The notes under the pieces are model-generated. The model was given only the letters and a program-made list of their open reading frames with translations, had not been told where the DNA came from and searched no databases. DNA of 45,053 nt from Trametopsis cervina (Eukaryota; Basidiomycota; Agaricomycetes; Polyporales; Irpicaceae), in NCBI GenBank assembly GCA_022385755.1, contig MU278383.1, forward strand, positions 1 through 45,053, in the 5' to 3' direction. Positions 22,506 to 38,943 of this stretch are shown here, one piece after another (within the stretch, counting starts at the first letter, position 1; the number at the start of each line of letters is the position of its first letter). The translations under genes and the position numbers were made by a program.

Positions 22506-25500
22506 ATGAGTTGTTGTGGAGAGTCTCGGGACAAACCCATCCCTGAGGAGGGTAATAGGATAACACCCTTTCAGCAGGGCCAGCCTATTTCACAGCAACC
22601 CAGCGCTCACTCATCACCTCACTGGCAGGAGAAGGCAGCTTTCCAACCTCCTAACATCCCTTCGCCTCCACCGGCCTTGCAGTATGGGCTTCAGAATGGT
22701 TCCAACCTCCTTCACCAACCTATGGCTCAACAGCCGGCAACGCAGTTCAACCCGTACACTGTCAACCCGACTCCACCGCCCACCACAGCGACAAGCCCTA
22801 CACTGTTCACCGGCTCCGTGAATGGCTTTTCGTCCTCTTCGCCTTCTCCACCCCCAAACGCCTATGGCTTAGCCCAACCGAGCGCAGTGTATGCTGCTAC
22901 AGCCAATAGAATGACAGTAACCACTCGAGCGACTGCATCGCGTCTCAGCCAGAAAGACTTTGCTGCACCGTCCGACGAAGGCAAGATATCTGTGTCTATC
23001 GACTTCGGTGCGTGTCATGCGCATCCTGTCCTTCTCAGATATTAACAGCAGCTCAGGTACCACTTTCTCTGGCGTTGTAAGTGTCCCTTATCTTAGCCCG
23101 CAAGCGTTGCAGGTCCTCGAAAATAGACGCTCTAGCCTGCCCCCACATCTGACCCTTCTCACAACTTCCTCTCGGGATCTGGATCTGTTCTTGCCACACC
23201 TGACAAGAGCGACCCAGCACCGCGTTGTGTTAAGGACTAGACCTGAGCAACGCGGTTATGGAGCACTCACATAAGCACTGTGAAGAGATCCTTTTGAAAT
23301 GCATCTTGAGTGCACACAGTCCATCGTATTCCGCAGCTTTCAGCATGGGTGCTCTAGAAGATTCATCATCCGTGGCAAGGTTTTGTAACTGTCATATGGA
23401 CTACCCTTCTGCTATCAAGGGTTACTTTTCTTTGTCGCGGTTCGTCATGCGTGGACCATACTGACGAACCCTCAGGCATACGGCTCCTCTCGCATCGCGG
23501 CGGGCAAAGTGCAGCAAATCCTCAATTGGCCTGGCTCATTTGAGACTTTCCGCAAAATTCCCACTTGCATGCTATACGACGAATACGGTCAGATCATGGC
23601 CTGGGGTATCGAGGCTAAGAATGCAACACCCATTGGAGGAGCAATCAAATGCGAATGGTGTGTTTCCATATCCTCATAATGCAATTATAATCAATTTTGG
23701 TTGCCCCAGGTTCAAGCTATTTCTGGAACCTCACGCTTTACGAGATGAAAATGCAGTAGACCCTCGGCTCCCGTCATTACCAGTAAGTACAGTCATCGCT
23801 TGGCTGCACAGCAGCTCATTTCGCCACGGCGCTCGCAGGCCGGTAAGCAGGCGCTGGATGTCATCGTAGATTTCTTGCGTTGCCTGTGGGGTTACGCTCA
23901 AGAGCAGATTACCCGTGAGATCGGTGCTGTTGCAGACCTTGGTAAGTGAAAGTGTGCCTCCTGACGCTTGGCTGTCTTACCCGACTCGCTACAGACTCCG
24001 CCGATGTGTGGCTTACCGTCCCAGCGGCTTGGGATGCACGAGGGTGCCAAATGATGCGTGATGCAGCAATCGCCGCTGGACTTGTACACGCTTCTCGCGC
24101 TGGAGATGCAAACTGGAGGGACCGCCTCAGAATCATCACGTACGTGCTAGTGCTGACGTTTAGTGACCTCGCCGTTGTTGAACTGTCTTACAATACCCAG
24201 GGAACCCGAGGCTGCCGCGGTACATTGTGCATACCTCACTGACCTCCACAAATTGCGACCAAGCCAGAACTTCATGATCTGTGATGCTGGCGGTGGCACA
24301 GTGGTTGGTTGTTCTTCCGCATCTCGGTGTCACGAGCACTGATCTGCCCGCCTCTCTCAGGATCTTGCTGTGTACAAGATCATTGGTATGTTGTCACATC
24401 TGGAAATAGCGGAGATGTGCGCGCGTTCGGGCGCGAACTGCGGTTCGCTCTTCCTCGATCTCCGATTCCGTGAACTAGTCAAGACACTTCTGGCCGATCA
24501 CCCTGTGCATCTGGATGGTGAGTTCACGTAAATGGCCGTGAAGAATGTTCGGTTGACATAATTTGCTTGAGGAAGCCGGTTCTCTAGCGTATTTCCAACA
24601 TAACTTTTCGGAAGCCACTAAAATGGTATACAGAGGTGAAGCAGATGATGGTACGCCACTTTCTCATTTACCACACGATCCCGTCCAATTTAACATGTAG
24701 CATGATTTCTGTGTGGCGCCAGACAAAATGTTCCATTTCACGTGTTTCAATACAGATGACCCTCACGATCCGTCTGTCGGTCTGATACACGGAGACCTCG
24801 CAATTCCAGGTAACCTTCTGCGGCAGGAAATCTTCGACCCGGTGGTACATCAGGTAGGAACTCCGGAGATGACGGATATTACTCAGACCATGCTTCGTTT
24901 GACTCATATATGTTTGCTACCCCGTTGTAGGTTCTTGATTTGATCGAGGAACAGACGAAAAAGCTCGATCAGCCAATACACGCCTTGTTGTTAGTCGGTG
25001 GTTTCAGCAGTACGCTCGGTCATGTCTAATTGCGGGGATGTATGCTAAATCATGCTCATTAGGTAGTGAATACCTCTTTCAGAGGGTGAAGGTTTGTCTG
25101 TGCCGGTATATGTCATACCAGGCGATTTCATTCACATCATTTGCGACATCAGGACCGTTTCTCTTCGTCAATCAAAGTCATATCTCGACCTTCGGATTGT
25201 GATACGGCCACTCTCCGTGGTGCTGCGCAGTATGGCCTAGCAGGTCGAGCATTAGTCTCTAGTGTCATCGCGCCACAATCGTACATGATGAAGGTAAGTG
25301 AGAAGGGCCTCTTCCGAGAGCGAGCTTTTCTGACATATGTCATACTTGCCATCGTACGCAGGTCAAATTGCCTGCGGAGCCAGAAGACCAGCTCAAACGT
25401 CCCGCATATATCCGTACGAACGACGCCGGCATTCCCATCTGCGAGAACAGGTAAGGCGACATGAGAGCGTTATTGAGCCGCTGTTCTCCGCTTATCATAT

Positions 25501-26200
25501 CGTATCTAGGCTTCAGTATTTGGTTGCGAAAGGCGCAATATTGAGAAAAGGGTGCGTTAAAATGCTTACACCTGATGATGGAACTGCGGTCTTGATCTCC
25601 GTGTGTAATTGGATATGTTCAGGCAGCGCATTCAACATAAGTTCTGGTAAGCCCCCCAAAATCTGCCACATCGAGAATGCCGTTGCTGAGATCGATGTAT
25701 ACAGCAAGTTCTCGCAGAATGGTCAAGGTTAGTTGCTTGCATGAATGCTGTCACGAGGATGAATTGAAACACGATCATGTTCTTGCTAGATCGCATCTTC
25801 GTTGCAACCCTGTTCACGTCAGACACCGATAAGATTATGCGCTACACGGACGAGGTGCGTCGGCTTCGCAGGCGGTACGACGTGATCGGAATACTTATCC
25901 ATGAACAACATCTGTGTTCGCCGTGGTATTATAGGGAGAAACCACGGAGCTCTGCAAGTGGACAGTGGACCTCAGCGTCCTGCCAAGCTACCAGGAAAAC
26001 GCGAACATGCCACATCCCAACGGTTTCTACACTGGTTAGTACTGGACTATCAATATTTAACCGTGAAAGGTAGACCCGGCTGACACGGGTTTTCCACAGA
26101 ATTTGAACTCGGCCTGGAACTAGACAGTGCCGAAGTACGCGGTGTGCTCATTCATGAAGGCCAGGACTGGGGCCGAGTCGTTTTTGACTTCCGAACGTAA
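22506..26200 (+). CDS. Hsp70-family (HSPA12-like) actin-fold ATPase
   Basis: Twenty exons, 727 aa: 22506-23007, 23057-23076, 23476-23657, 23710-23782, 23839-23941, 23995-24139, 24201-24303, 24361-24517, 24576-24650, 24723-24853, 24931-25009, 25063-25091, 25153-25293, 25362-25450, 25510-25551, 25623-25646, 25705-25727, 25790-25854, 25935-26034, 26100-26200. A Pro/Ser/Gln-rich N-terminus (~165 aa) precedes the ATPase fold: phosphate-1 SVSIDFGTTFSG, phosphate-2 CDAGGGTVDLAVYKI, and adenosine motif ALLLVGGFS. WLTVPAAWDARGC and RVISRPSDCDTATLRGAAQYG are typical of the fungal HSPA12-like group, which lacks the usual Hsp70 peptide-binding lid. Substrate and role are unknown; these families are expanded in basidiomycetes. 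Exons of 20, 23, 24 and 29 nt each restore conserved sequence. Intron 2 is unusually long (399 nt) for this locus. One donor is GTTGGT (24304). Confidence 0.9.
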
Positions 26201-27771
26201 GGCTCCACCGCCACGGCTCTGTTCGCATCCCAGACAGCCCGCCATTGATACCTTTACTTGTACGGATTGGGAACAGCAACTGCTCCGGTGCCTGAGTCGC
26301 TTGAATAAGTACTTCCTATACTTCATCATCCACAATCCACCATACCTCTCACGCCTTGGTCTCATTTCGTATCACATTCGGGTCATATCGCCGTGCTTTG
26401 TATTGCTGGCTGTCTCGCATGACGACGTGCATGCCGGACTTACGATCTTGGTCTGTGAGCTTTTGGCGTGATGTGGGAAATGCGCAGAAAGCGTGCATTC
26501 GAAATTTTCGATCATGCATGTTCATCAGGTCCGATGGCCAAGTATCGACTGACTCTGATACAGCGTTGCAAATATCCTGGCCAAAGGCTGCGAATTACCA
26601 CAAATGAATAGAGCAAAGGGTGATGCCTGCACTGCCCGCTCAAGCACCGGTACGCTGCCTGAGCTGATATTGTTCCGCAACCGGTCGCCACCATCGCGTT
26701 AGTGTTCATGCCCTGTATTAGCCTAGCTGGAAAGACCTATCGTAAGCCGGTCGTCAATGTCTCAGGCCGCGGAGAGCGTTTAAAGGGACGTGGCTGTCTG
26801 TGTTAAAGCTAGAAGTCCCAGGCGTGGGGTTTGTACCAATCAGCGTCCGGGCGGAAGGGTCTACGCTATGGTCGGGTTGGCACTCCGATGGGATTGTGTT
26901 TGATAGAGGGCAGATGCTGGAAATATGTTGGCAGTCCTTCAAGCCATCCGTTATGGCTAGACTGATTGTACTCCGGGTATCCCGCCGTCCATCGATGGCG
27001 TTGGTCCGACAACGATGATATGTATTCCACCACAGTCAGAACGCATGCGCCAGCATACATAATCGGTCTGAATATTTGCGTGCTGCATGGCCATGCAGCA
27101 CATGGTGCGTTGCGACATAAGTTGATGGCTGCAACTGACACTATCGCTCGAGCTGAAGCTGGCATCCGTAGATGCGAGTACCTGACGCAAGACGCGCGCG
27201 CGTGTTAATATTGTTCACCTCGCACATCGGCCCAGCGCAGAGAGCGTCGCATGAAGTGCTTCGAGGCGTCTCTGGGAGCTGCTTCGTCTGCGCCTGGACA
27301 GAATCAAGCACTGAATCAGTCCGGATAGAAAACACAGCCGGGCACAAGGAGGACAAGGAGATTCGTATCGAGTGCGCCATCTGATGAAAGACGCACGAGC
27401 CGGGCTTGGTGAGACCCTTCCTTGCCTACGGTACCTGGCATCCGCGCCGGAGCGTCGACGAGAAAACATGGCCTAAATACGGGAGACACCTGAGCTGGAA
27501 AAGGGATGGGAGCGTCAGGCTAACGGCTACGGAGGACGGCACGGCGTGAGGCTGGCATTGGGCTGGCGTTGGACTGGCAATTCTCTCGTACTAGTAACCT
27601 CGATGGCCACTTATTGTGGCTGTTGAACAGAAACTCCTTCTCAGACATTAGTCTAGCGCAGAACGGAGATTTCCACTCGCTCGGGCGTTACCGAGCATAC
27701 CAGCCTCCGCCAGCTGGCTGACTCAATCGATCGCGGATGGGCAGTCTCCCAGCATCGGACCAGCAAAAACA
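26201..27771. other. 1.6-kb intergenic stretch, no gene recognised
   Basis: Several open frames of 60-115 codons exist on both strands, but none has a family motif, good codon pattern or paired splice sites that I can defend. Probably the Hsp70-like 3' region plus the ALO1 upstream region. A lineage-specific short gene cannot be excluded. Confidence 0.45.
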
Positions 27772-27778
27772 TATAAAA
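27772..27778 (+). promoter_or_regulatory. TATA box of ALO1
   Basis: TATAAAA lies 67 bp before the ATG at 27845. It also argues against the in-frame ATG at 27737, which lies upstream of it. Confidence 0.6.
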
Positions 27779-27844
27779 CCCGCTGGGTGCAGATTGCCAT
27801 GGACATCGTCCCTGCTGTTCGCTTTCGACGCGTCTCTACCGACC

Positions 27845-29798
27845 ATGTCTCACCCACCGCTTTCGAAGCTGTCTCTCGACGCCCTCTACACCCTCCTCCG
27901 ACCCGTCACCCTCTCCGCGTCTGATCCGCGCTCCCACTTCATCAACTGGGGCCTCAGCTATGAGTGCAGGCCACTGACCGTGTTCGAACCTGAGAATGAG
28001 CACCAGTGTGAGCTTATCCTCGAGCTTGCGCGTCGTGAGGGACAGTCGGTACGTGCGGCGGGCGTTGGCCACAGTCCGAGCGACCTAGCGTGCACATCGG
28101 GATTCATGTTACGCACGGAGAAGCTGAGCAAGATTATCGAGGTGAGCAAGCGCTATTCGGACTTCATTTTTCCTCGTTATCTTTCAGCCCCGTGCCGTTC
28201 CCATTGCGCCATGCATCGCAATGCTGGCAATCTCCGCTCTGCGATCGCAGCATCGTCAGGAGAGCATGGAGAAGTCCGCTCGAACATCATCGCACCTTGT
28301 TTCCCAGGCACACATAAAAAGATGTCTGCAACTGTTGCCTTGTTCGCAGTAATGGGTGCATTGCTAGTTATCTGAGATATCTCGCCCCGTCCTCATCTCC
28401 TACGGTGACCGGCATGCTCACACTACCGCCTCCTCGCAGATCAACGAAGACAAGCGGTACGTTATCGCGCAGGGCGGCGTCTCCCTCAATGCACTCCACG
28501 TCGCTCTCGCAGAGCATAATCTTGCCATGATCAACGTCGGCTCCATTTCTGACCAGACCCTCGCCGGCGTCGTCACTACCGCCACCCACGGCACGGGCAT
28601 GGATTTCAAGGTCATCTCGACACACGTTATGTCACTTACACTCTTGCTCGCCGATGGTTCTCGAGTCCGCTGTTCGCGGCAGGATTACCCCGAACTCTTC
28701 ACTGCCTCCCTGTGCGGTCTCGGCAGCACCGGGCTGATCTTGCAAATTCAGCTGGAAGTCGGCCCTGGCTTCCGCCTGAAGGAGACCCAGGAGAGCCTTC
28801 CCTTCGCCTCCGCAGTAGACAACCTGCAAGAGATCGCGACAGCGTCCGAGCACGTACGGCTGTGGTGGTTCCCGCAAGCCGACACTATCCGTGTGAGCTC
28901 CGCAGATCGCACCAGCGAGGTCAGCCCACTCTCATATGCGTAAAACCACACTTTAGACTCACGTTGTTCGCATCTTACAGCCGAGAACGCCCCACGCTAC
29001 ATTCCTGTGGCACTCTCTCATCGGATATCACCTTGTTCAACTTCTCCTATTCCTCGGTCGGTATTTACCATCCATCAACTCCTATATCTGCTATTTCTGT
29101 GTGTGGCTGGATCGGAGCAAAGCAGTGGCAGTGGATGATAGTTGGCGAGTGTTCAACATAGATTGCAAGGTTAGCACATCATCGGTTTCCCTCCTCTCCT
29201 GATGTGGCCGATTCAATACCCACCGTGCTCTCGCATACAGTATCCTCAGTACACAACGGAGTGGGCAATTCCTTTTGAGCAGACCTCGAGCTGCCTGAAC
29301 CAGCTCCGTGACTGGCTGGAAGAAGAGCAGGCTGATCCTCACGGCTTGCGTCCCCACTTCCCCATCGAAATCCGGTTCTCAGACGCGGACGACGTATGGC
29401 TGAGCCCGAGCTTCGGCAGGAAGACGACATGGATAGGAATCGTCCAATACAAGTATGTCCGTTCACGGCTTTGTCCGTTCCTGGGCATTCTTTGTATTGT
29501 AGCAGTACTAATCTCGCTGGTTGTTCACAGGCCATATGGATGCAACGTACCATATAGAAAGCTTTTCGAACGTTTTGAGGGTATTCTCGCACGCCACAAA
29601 GGCCGACCTCATTGGGCGAAGTCTCATCCTCTGCGCCCGCATGACCTTCGCACACTGTACCCCCACTTCGATGACTTCGTACACGTCCTTGAGGAAGTTG
29701 ATCCCAACGGCATCTTCCGAAACGAGTACGTCGAACGTCATATTTTCGACAAGCGTGGACCCGGATTCGATGGGCGTGTCTTCAAGCGGTTCCGTTGA
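27845..29798 (+). CDS. ALO1: D-arabinono-1,4-lactone oxidase (ALO1 type)
   Basis: Five exons: 27845-28141, 28440-28919, 28981-29169, 29241-29452, 29531-29798; 481 aa. The enzyme oxidises D-arabinono-1,4-lactone to D-erythroascorbate with FAD and O2, giving H2O2; in yeast it is mitochondrial. Seen: a PCMH-type FAD domain with VRAAGVGHSPSD, whose His fits the covalent flavin site of this vanillyl-alcohol-oxidase family, then AQGGVSLNALH, INVGSISDQTLAGVV and TTATHGTGMDF. The C-terminal half contains TEWAIPFEQ, EIRFSDADDVWLSPS and the diagnostic HWAKSH (HWxK motif), ending FDKRGPGFDGRVFKRFR. Length fits the ~480-530 aa family. Intron 1 is long (298 nt). A hydrophobic stretch LIGYHLVQLLLFLGRY near residue 275 may touch the membrane. 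Convergent with UBC7. Confidence 0.94.
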
Positions 29799-30244
29799 AC
29801 GCACGCACCTATGCATACTGCACAACAAGCTTACGGCGTTTCTATCCGTGTGAGCGATGCAGTGCCGCGCATGCCACGCCACACCACATACTATGAACTC
29901 TGGCTAGAAACCCTTCAGACGATGCGTTTAGCCAGATAATATTTCGCACCTTGCATTTTTATCTTGTATTATTCAGTCTGACATAGCTCATCTCGGTACT
30001 TCTTCAGTATAACTGTTCTAGCTGTAGTCATTTACCGCATCTGTAAATAATGCTCTGCATATGGTAGATATCTTGATAGTAGACAGGCACGATAGGAAGG
30101 TTCGGCTAGAAGTGTCACATGGACGACTGCCCTTGTTCGTCAACTTGCCACCGGTGCTTCTCTCCGAGGATGTTTGTAAAGACTCCCCTATTCGCATAGG
30201 TGTGTAATGTACAATGTCCAAGCTCCGATGAATGGTCGAGTGAT
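29799..30244. other. convergent 3' intergenic region
   Basis: 446 bp between the ALO1 and UBC7 stop codons; AT-richer than the genes. It should hold both polyadenylation regions. No coding signal. Confidence 0.5.
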
Positions 30245-31162
30245 TCAGAGCCCCAGTTGCTCCTTGACAGACTCACGCACAATCCGTTCATATTCCTTTG
30301 GGAGCAAAACGGAAAAGCAAACGTCAGAGTCTTCCAAAGCCAGACAAAGGCTGAGACGGACCGCTCGGTTATCTCTGTAAAGCTTGCAGCAATCGATATT
30401 GGCGCCGCTTTCAAGGTTTGGTTCTAACGGACGACGGAAGATCGAGGGTTATTAACGGAACAACAGAGTAGAGCGCACAATGATGACGTACCCGCAAGCA
30501 TGGAAATCACGCTGAGGATGACCTTCTCGACACTCTGTACAGGGCTCCAGCGCTCGGAGGCGTGTTCGTACATGGTTGGATCGTCTCCCGGAGCATGTAG
30601 TATAGAGATACAAACCGTTCCATCAGGATAGACTGCCGTAAGAGGTGTTCGGGAAAGTTGCACAGTGACCATCGATAAACGCGAGTGGGTGACAAAGGGG
30701 CCAGAGCTTACTGTTCGGGTGGAAGAGCGGGGGCTCGAACTTCATTTTGAATGGGGACAATGGGTAATCGGATGGCTAGACGTGGAGATTGGCAAAGATG
30801 GTGCGGCACTAACGGAAGTAGAATACGGAGGACTCACAAATGTCAGCTTGGCGGCGAAAACGCCCCCTTCGAATGGGGTGTCTTTCGGGCCCATGATGAG
30901 AGCCTCCCAGGTGAAGATGTCGGACTCAGAGATGGGCCCTGTGGATGAAGATGAGCATTTTCGGGTGACAAACAACCCTTAAGTGCAGACATTTCTAGCA
31001 TACCTGCCTCAAACATTCCGTCCGGAGACCCTGGATACGCGTCCCATTAAATCTTTGGGTTATATCATGCATTATGGTTTCAAGCGTACCCTGAGACGTC
31101 AATTGCCTATATTCAGTCATGAGTCTACGTGCAGCAGTGCTACCTCCTGCCCTGGCTGCCAT
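30245..31162 (-). CDS. UBC7: ubiquitin-conjugating enzyme E2, UBC7/UBE2G2 type
   Basis: Seven exons (minus): 31090-31162, 31004-31030, 30838-30938, 30712-30775, 30492-30632, 30362-30423, 30245-30295; 172 aa. Ubc7 passes ubiquitin to ER-associated degradation ligases at the ER membrane. Seen: an N-terminal helix ([13 protein letters not shown]), [20 protein letters not shown], the HPN motif, catalytic Cys in [14 protein letters not shown] and the acidic-loop insertion [17 protein letters not shown]. This insertion is the feature that separates UBC7/UBE2G2/UBE2R from other E2s; the sequence between is UBE2G2-like. It ends [16 protein letters not shown]. One oddity is LSPFKMKF where family members read LSPPKMKF. 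Exon 2 is only 27 nt. All six introns (59-79 nt) keep frame. Confidence 0.95.
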
Positions 31163-32088
31163 ACTACTAATGCGAGCGGATGGTACGGATGGATGGTCTA
31201 AACAGTGACGATTGGGTTGGGAGGACTGAAAGAGGTCAGGAGTAAGCTGTAATGCGCTAACAAGCGCGCTCGGCCGTCTAAGCGCTCCCGCCGGCTACTT
31301 TCTCATGCGTTGCTCATTTCCTGAACATGTGTCATTGCTCGCTCATAAGAGGCAGAAGTAAGACACTAGCGAGAACGTTTCCGTCCAGACTGGCACACAT
31401 CGCATTGAATATAAAAGGGATCGATTGTGCTGAATCCTTGCAGGCAGACCGGCTTTGACTGGAAAGTGGGTAAGGCAAACACCTGTGCTGAAGTGCTTTC
31501 CGACCATCGCGTCCACGAGCGTGCAGCGCAGCTATGGTATCAACATTGCGAGTCTTCGGTGATTATCTCCGGGCTATAGAGTCACGTACGGTAAGGAAAC
31601 CACTGCGTTAGTCAGAGACTAAACACTGCCCACTTCCTAACCAAGGAATTACTCTTTGGCTAATGCTCAAGACTGAATGTGGGCCCGGCCACGATCACGC
31701 GCAGTGGATACGGTAACACGATATCTGGTCTGAACTGCCAGACATATAGGCATCGTATCAATCATTGACTGACCGGCTCACCTTTATCATGAGGCTATTC
31801 GTTCCTTTCTGTTCTATGCATTACTGGCAGCAAGCGCTTCGCGGCTAGATAGGGGACAGGGCGTAGACGCTGCATAGCGACAGCTGTGGTCATTGTCGGG
31901 CTATTATCTGGCGTGTTAAAGTTGCATTGCGGGAGCTGACTATTCAACGTGTGTACAAGGCATGTGAAGACTCCGAGAGTGATCGGAGGACTGAATGCGA
32001 GATGGATGTTACAGATGGCAGATACGCAAGGAAGAATAATGATACAAGGATAGCGGATTGCAGTCTACCCAAACCGGCAGGTGTTGCG
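31163..32088. other. intergenic region upstream of UBC7, with unassigned TATA
   Basis: 926 bp between UBC7 and the RPC2 stop. It must contain the UBC7 promoter. On the plus strand a TATAAAAGGG lies at 31410-31419, followed at 31534 by a short ATG frame (MVSTLRVFGDYLRAIESRT) ending at a GTAAGG donor. No downstream exon that extends it convincingly was found. Confidence 0.4.
31410..31419 (+). promoter_or_regulatory. orphan TATA-like box
   Basis: TATAAAAGGG in plus orientation with no recognised plus-strand gene behind it. UBC7 is transcribed the other way, so this would serve an unannotated transcript if it is real. Confidence 0.3.
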
Positions 32089-36260
<4,172 letters not shown>

Positions 36261-36410
36261 GGGAGTAGCTTTTGGATCGCAGGGCGAATTACTCAGACGG
36301 ACGATCGTTACTTAGGCGCCCATTAATTTTGATCTGTTATGGGCGCCTATGCGCACCTCCGGCTACTGAAGACTTCATTTTCAGAACGAATTTAGCTTTC
36401 AACCAACACT
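36261..36410. promoter_or_regulatory. 150-bp shared promoter of RPC2 and NOC2
   Basis: Both genes start outward from this interval. Its middle holds a perfect inverted repeat, TAGGCGCCCAT (36313-36323) and ATGGGCGCCTA (36339-36349), 15 nt apart, with GGCGCC cores. No TATA is visible. The symmetry suits a factor acting in both directions. Confidence 0.65.
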
Positions 36411-38943
36411 ATGGCTAAGAAGGCTGCCAAGGCCACGCGCAAGTTCGCTGCCAGTGGGCAGCTCAAGAAAACAATTCAACAGCGGAGAAAGCACCAGGAT
36501 ATAAAACGCAAGGCAGAACGCCGCAAAGCAAGTGGCAAGGGGAAGGGGCACCAACCTAAATTACAACGAGAGGGAGACGAGGTGGGTCTTAGTTAGAAAT
36601 TGTAACGTGTAGTCTCATCCCTTGGCGAAGGCAGTGTTTTCGGAAGATAACGACGCAAACTCCGATGAAGAGGAAGTTGACGACCTCTCTGACGACGGTT
36701 CCTTAGACTCAGTTGACGAACTCTCCGAAGGTGGCTCCTTCGCTTCCGTGGATGGCATTGATGGTGTGTCAGTTTTTTGTTACGGTCCTTCCTGTGTTGA
36801 ATCCCTACGCAGATGATGAAGGCGAGGCGCACTTGCTCGAGCTATCCAAGCTCGCCGAAAAGGACCCTGAGTTCTACAAATATCTACAACAGAACGATAG
36901 AGAGTTGCTCGATTTCAATCCTCGTAACGTTGTCAATGAAGATGACGATATGTCAGACTTGGAAGACCCGGAGGCAGACTCAGTCCCCATCCTCACCAAA
37001 GATATCCTGCAGAAGTGGCAAAAAGCACTGCTTGAGGTGTGGTTATCAGCTTTCGCCGTCATCGAAATTGCTGAAGGGTTTGACGTTAGCAACGCTCATT
37101 GCGCGCTTTGCGTAAGCTTTTGATCGCTTTTCGGTCAGCAGTCCACATGCACGACGACGAAAAAACTCAATCCTGGACAATAGATAGTTCAGCGGGTAAG
37201 CACAGTGGTCTTATGTTAGAACCACATTCTAATCTTCCAAACAGTCTACAACAAGCTTGTGACGACTGCCTTGAAATATACGCCCGTAGTATTGGCTCAT
37301 CATTGCCCCCCTAAATTGTTGGCGAATGGTAAATAGTAGGTGTCAAGGACATCCTAGCTCCCCTATACTTACACGTGACACCTCCAGCAAGAGTCCTGCG
37401 CAAACCCCCAAATGGAAAACTTTGCAGAAACTTATCCTGTCATATTTCCACAACGCAGCCCATCTACTTACTCAGCTGACAGATAGTGAGCTGCTTGTCT
37501 TGGCGCTGACAGAGACTGCGAAGCTGCTTCCCTACGTCACGAGCAGTCGTAAATCTGTCAAGGTGTATCTAAAGGTATCTACTTTCGATACAAAGGTACT
37601 CACAGCCAACTCATATCGGTCTCAGACATGCCTCGATTTGTGGTCGACATCTGAGGATAATGTCCGCGTAGCTGCGTTTCTCGCCGTGCGGCAACTTGCG
37701 TCAGCTTCCGATGAGTCGTTGATGGACTTGGCGTTAAAGGTGGGGATTATATCTAGGGGAAAGATTTGGTCTAACCTTAAGCCTTTCTAAAGAACACGTA
37801 TCTGACCCTTGTCCGTGCCTGCAAGTCGACTAGTGCGCACACCCTACCCTCCATCAATCTCATGAAAAATTCAGCCAGCGAGCTGTATACCATCAACCAT
37901 GCGTCTACCTATCAGCACGCATTTGGATATGTCCGACAGCTAGCGATCCTTCTGCGGAATAGTTTGAAGGTGAAGACAAAGGTCAGTCCAGCCTTATATT
38001 CGAACGACGCACCACTCATGCGTTCAGCCATAGGAGTCGTATAAGCAGGTATACAACTGGCAATACGTACACTGCGTGGACTTCTGGGCGATCATACTTG
38101 CGAGGGCATGTTCTCATCAAAGTGAAGCTGAGCGAGGGGGGGAAAGTGAACTAAGACCCCTAATCTACCCTCTTGTGCAACTCGCCTTGGGCGCCATCAA
38201 GTACGTCGCGTGGACTCTTGTACCAGTATTTTCGCTGACTTGCTATTATTGATAGGTTGGTGACAAACTCGCGATCGTATCCTTATCATCTCCACTTGAC
38301 TCGTTCGCTACTGCACCTCACGCAACATACGGGTGTATATGTCCCTCTTGCACCTACACTGGTCCCTATCGTTACGTACCCTCTTACAGCTTCGTCTTCC
38401 AAAGCCAGCACCCTCCGCCCCCTTGACTTCGAGACAAACCTCCGAGCACCACAGCAATACCTAAAGACTCGAGTCTACGCTGAGGGTATCATGGAGGAAT
38501 CGTCTTTCCTGCTCGCCGAATATCTTGCTGGCACTCCCGTCCACAATAGCGTAGGTTATCCTGAGCTCGTTGTACCTGTTGTCGCAGCACTACGTCGTGG
38601 CGTGAAAGCCGCTTCAAAGGGTAAGGGTAAGGGTAAGGAGGTCAGTATAGTAAAGGCTTTGATCGAGAGGATCGAAGATAGCGCAAAATGGGTAGAGGAG
38701 CACAGGCGAGGAGTGTCATTCGCGCCTGGAAAGTTGCAACAGGTGCAGAAGTGGGAGCAGGAGGTCAATGTGCAAGAAACGCCTTTGGGCAAGTACGTGC
38801 GCGTGCTGCGTAAAGCACGGGACAAACGGCGCAAGTTGGTGGACAAGGTGAGCACGGGGAGTAACCGAAAATTGGACACCTCAGACTGACTTTTGGCGGT
38901 CTCTCAGGCTAGAGAAGGCGAAGGCGAGTTACTCGAGGAGTAA
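36411..38943 (+). CDS. NOC2: nucleolar complex protein 2 (NOC2), 60S biogenesis
   Basis: Eleven exons: 36411-36581, 36631-36763, 36813-37036, 37090-37195, 37245-37335, 37388-37574, 37626-37739, 37793-37981, 38034-38200, 38256-38847, 38908-38943; 669 aa. Noc2 pairs with Noc1 and then Noc3 to move pre-60S particles through nucleolus and nucleoplasm. Seen: a Lys/Arg-rich N-terminus (TRKFAASGQLKKTIQQRRKH) with nucleolar character, an acidic block (DANSDEEEVDDLSDD), then family blocks QTPKWKTLQKLILSYFHN, KLLPYVTSSRKS, LYTINHASTYQHAFGYVRQL, VYNWQYVHCVDFW and FEVNLRAP-like DFETNLRAPQQYLKTR, ending in a basic coiled tail. One donor is GTAGGT (37336), chosen because only that join reads NGKYKSPAQTPKW. 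Introns are 49-60 nt. Confidence 0.95.

Noticed and set aside
25623..25727. Continuous frame GSAFNISSGKPPKICHIEN... in the Hsp70-like gene
   Set aside because: The alternative splicing into 24- and 23-nt exons gives GQRIQHKFCKFSQNGQ, which fits the family and keeps overall frame; the continuous read does not.
26866..27190. Overlapping 80-100 codon frames on both strands
   Set aside because: Frames on both strands are equally open and none has motifs or paired splice sites; consistent with chance.
27737..27844. Upstream in-frame ATG for ALO1 adding 36 residues
   Set aside because: A TATA box lies between it and the second ATG, and the extra residues are not family-like.
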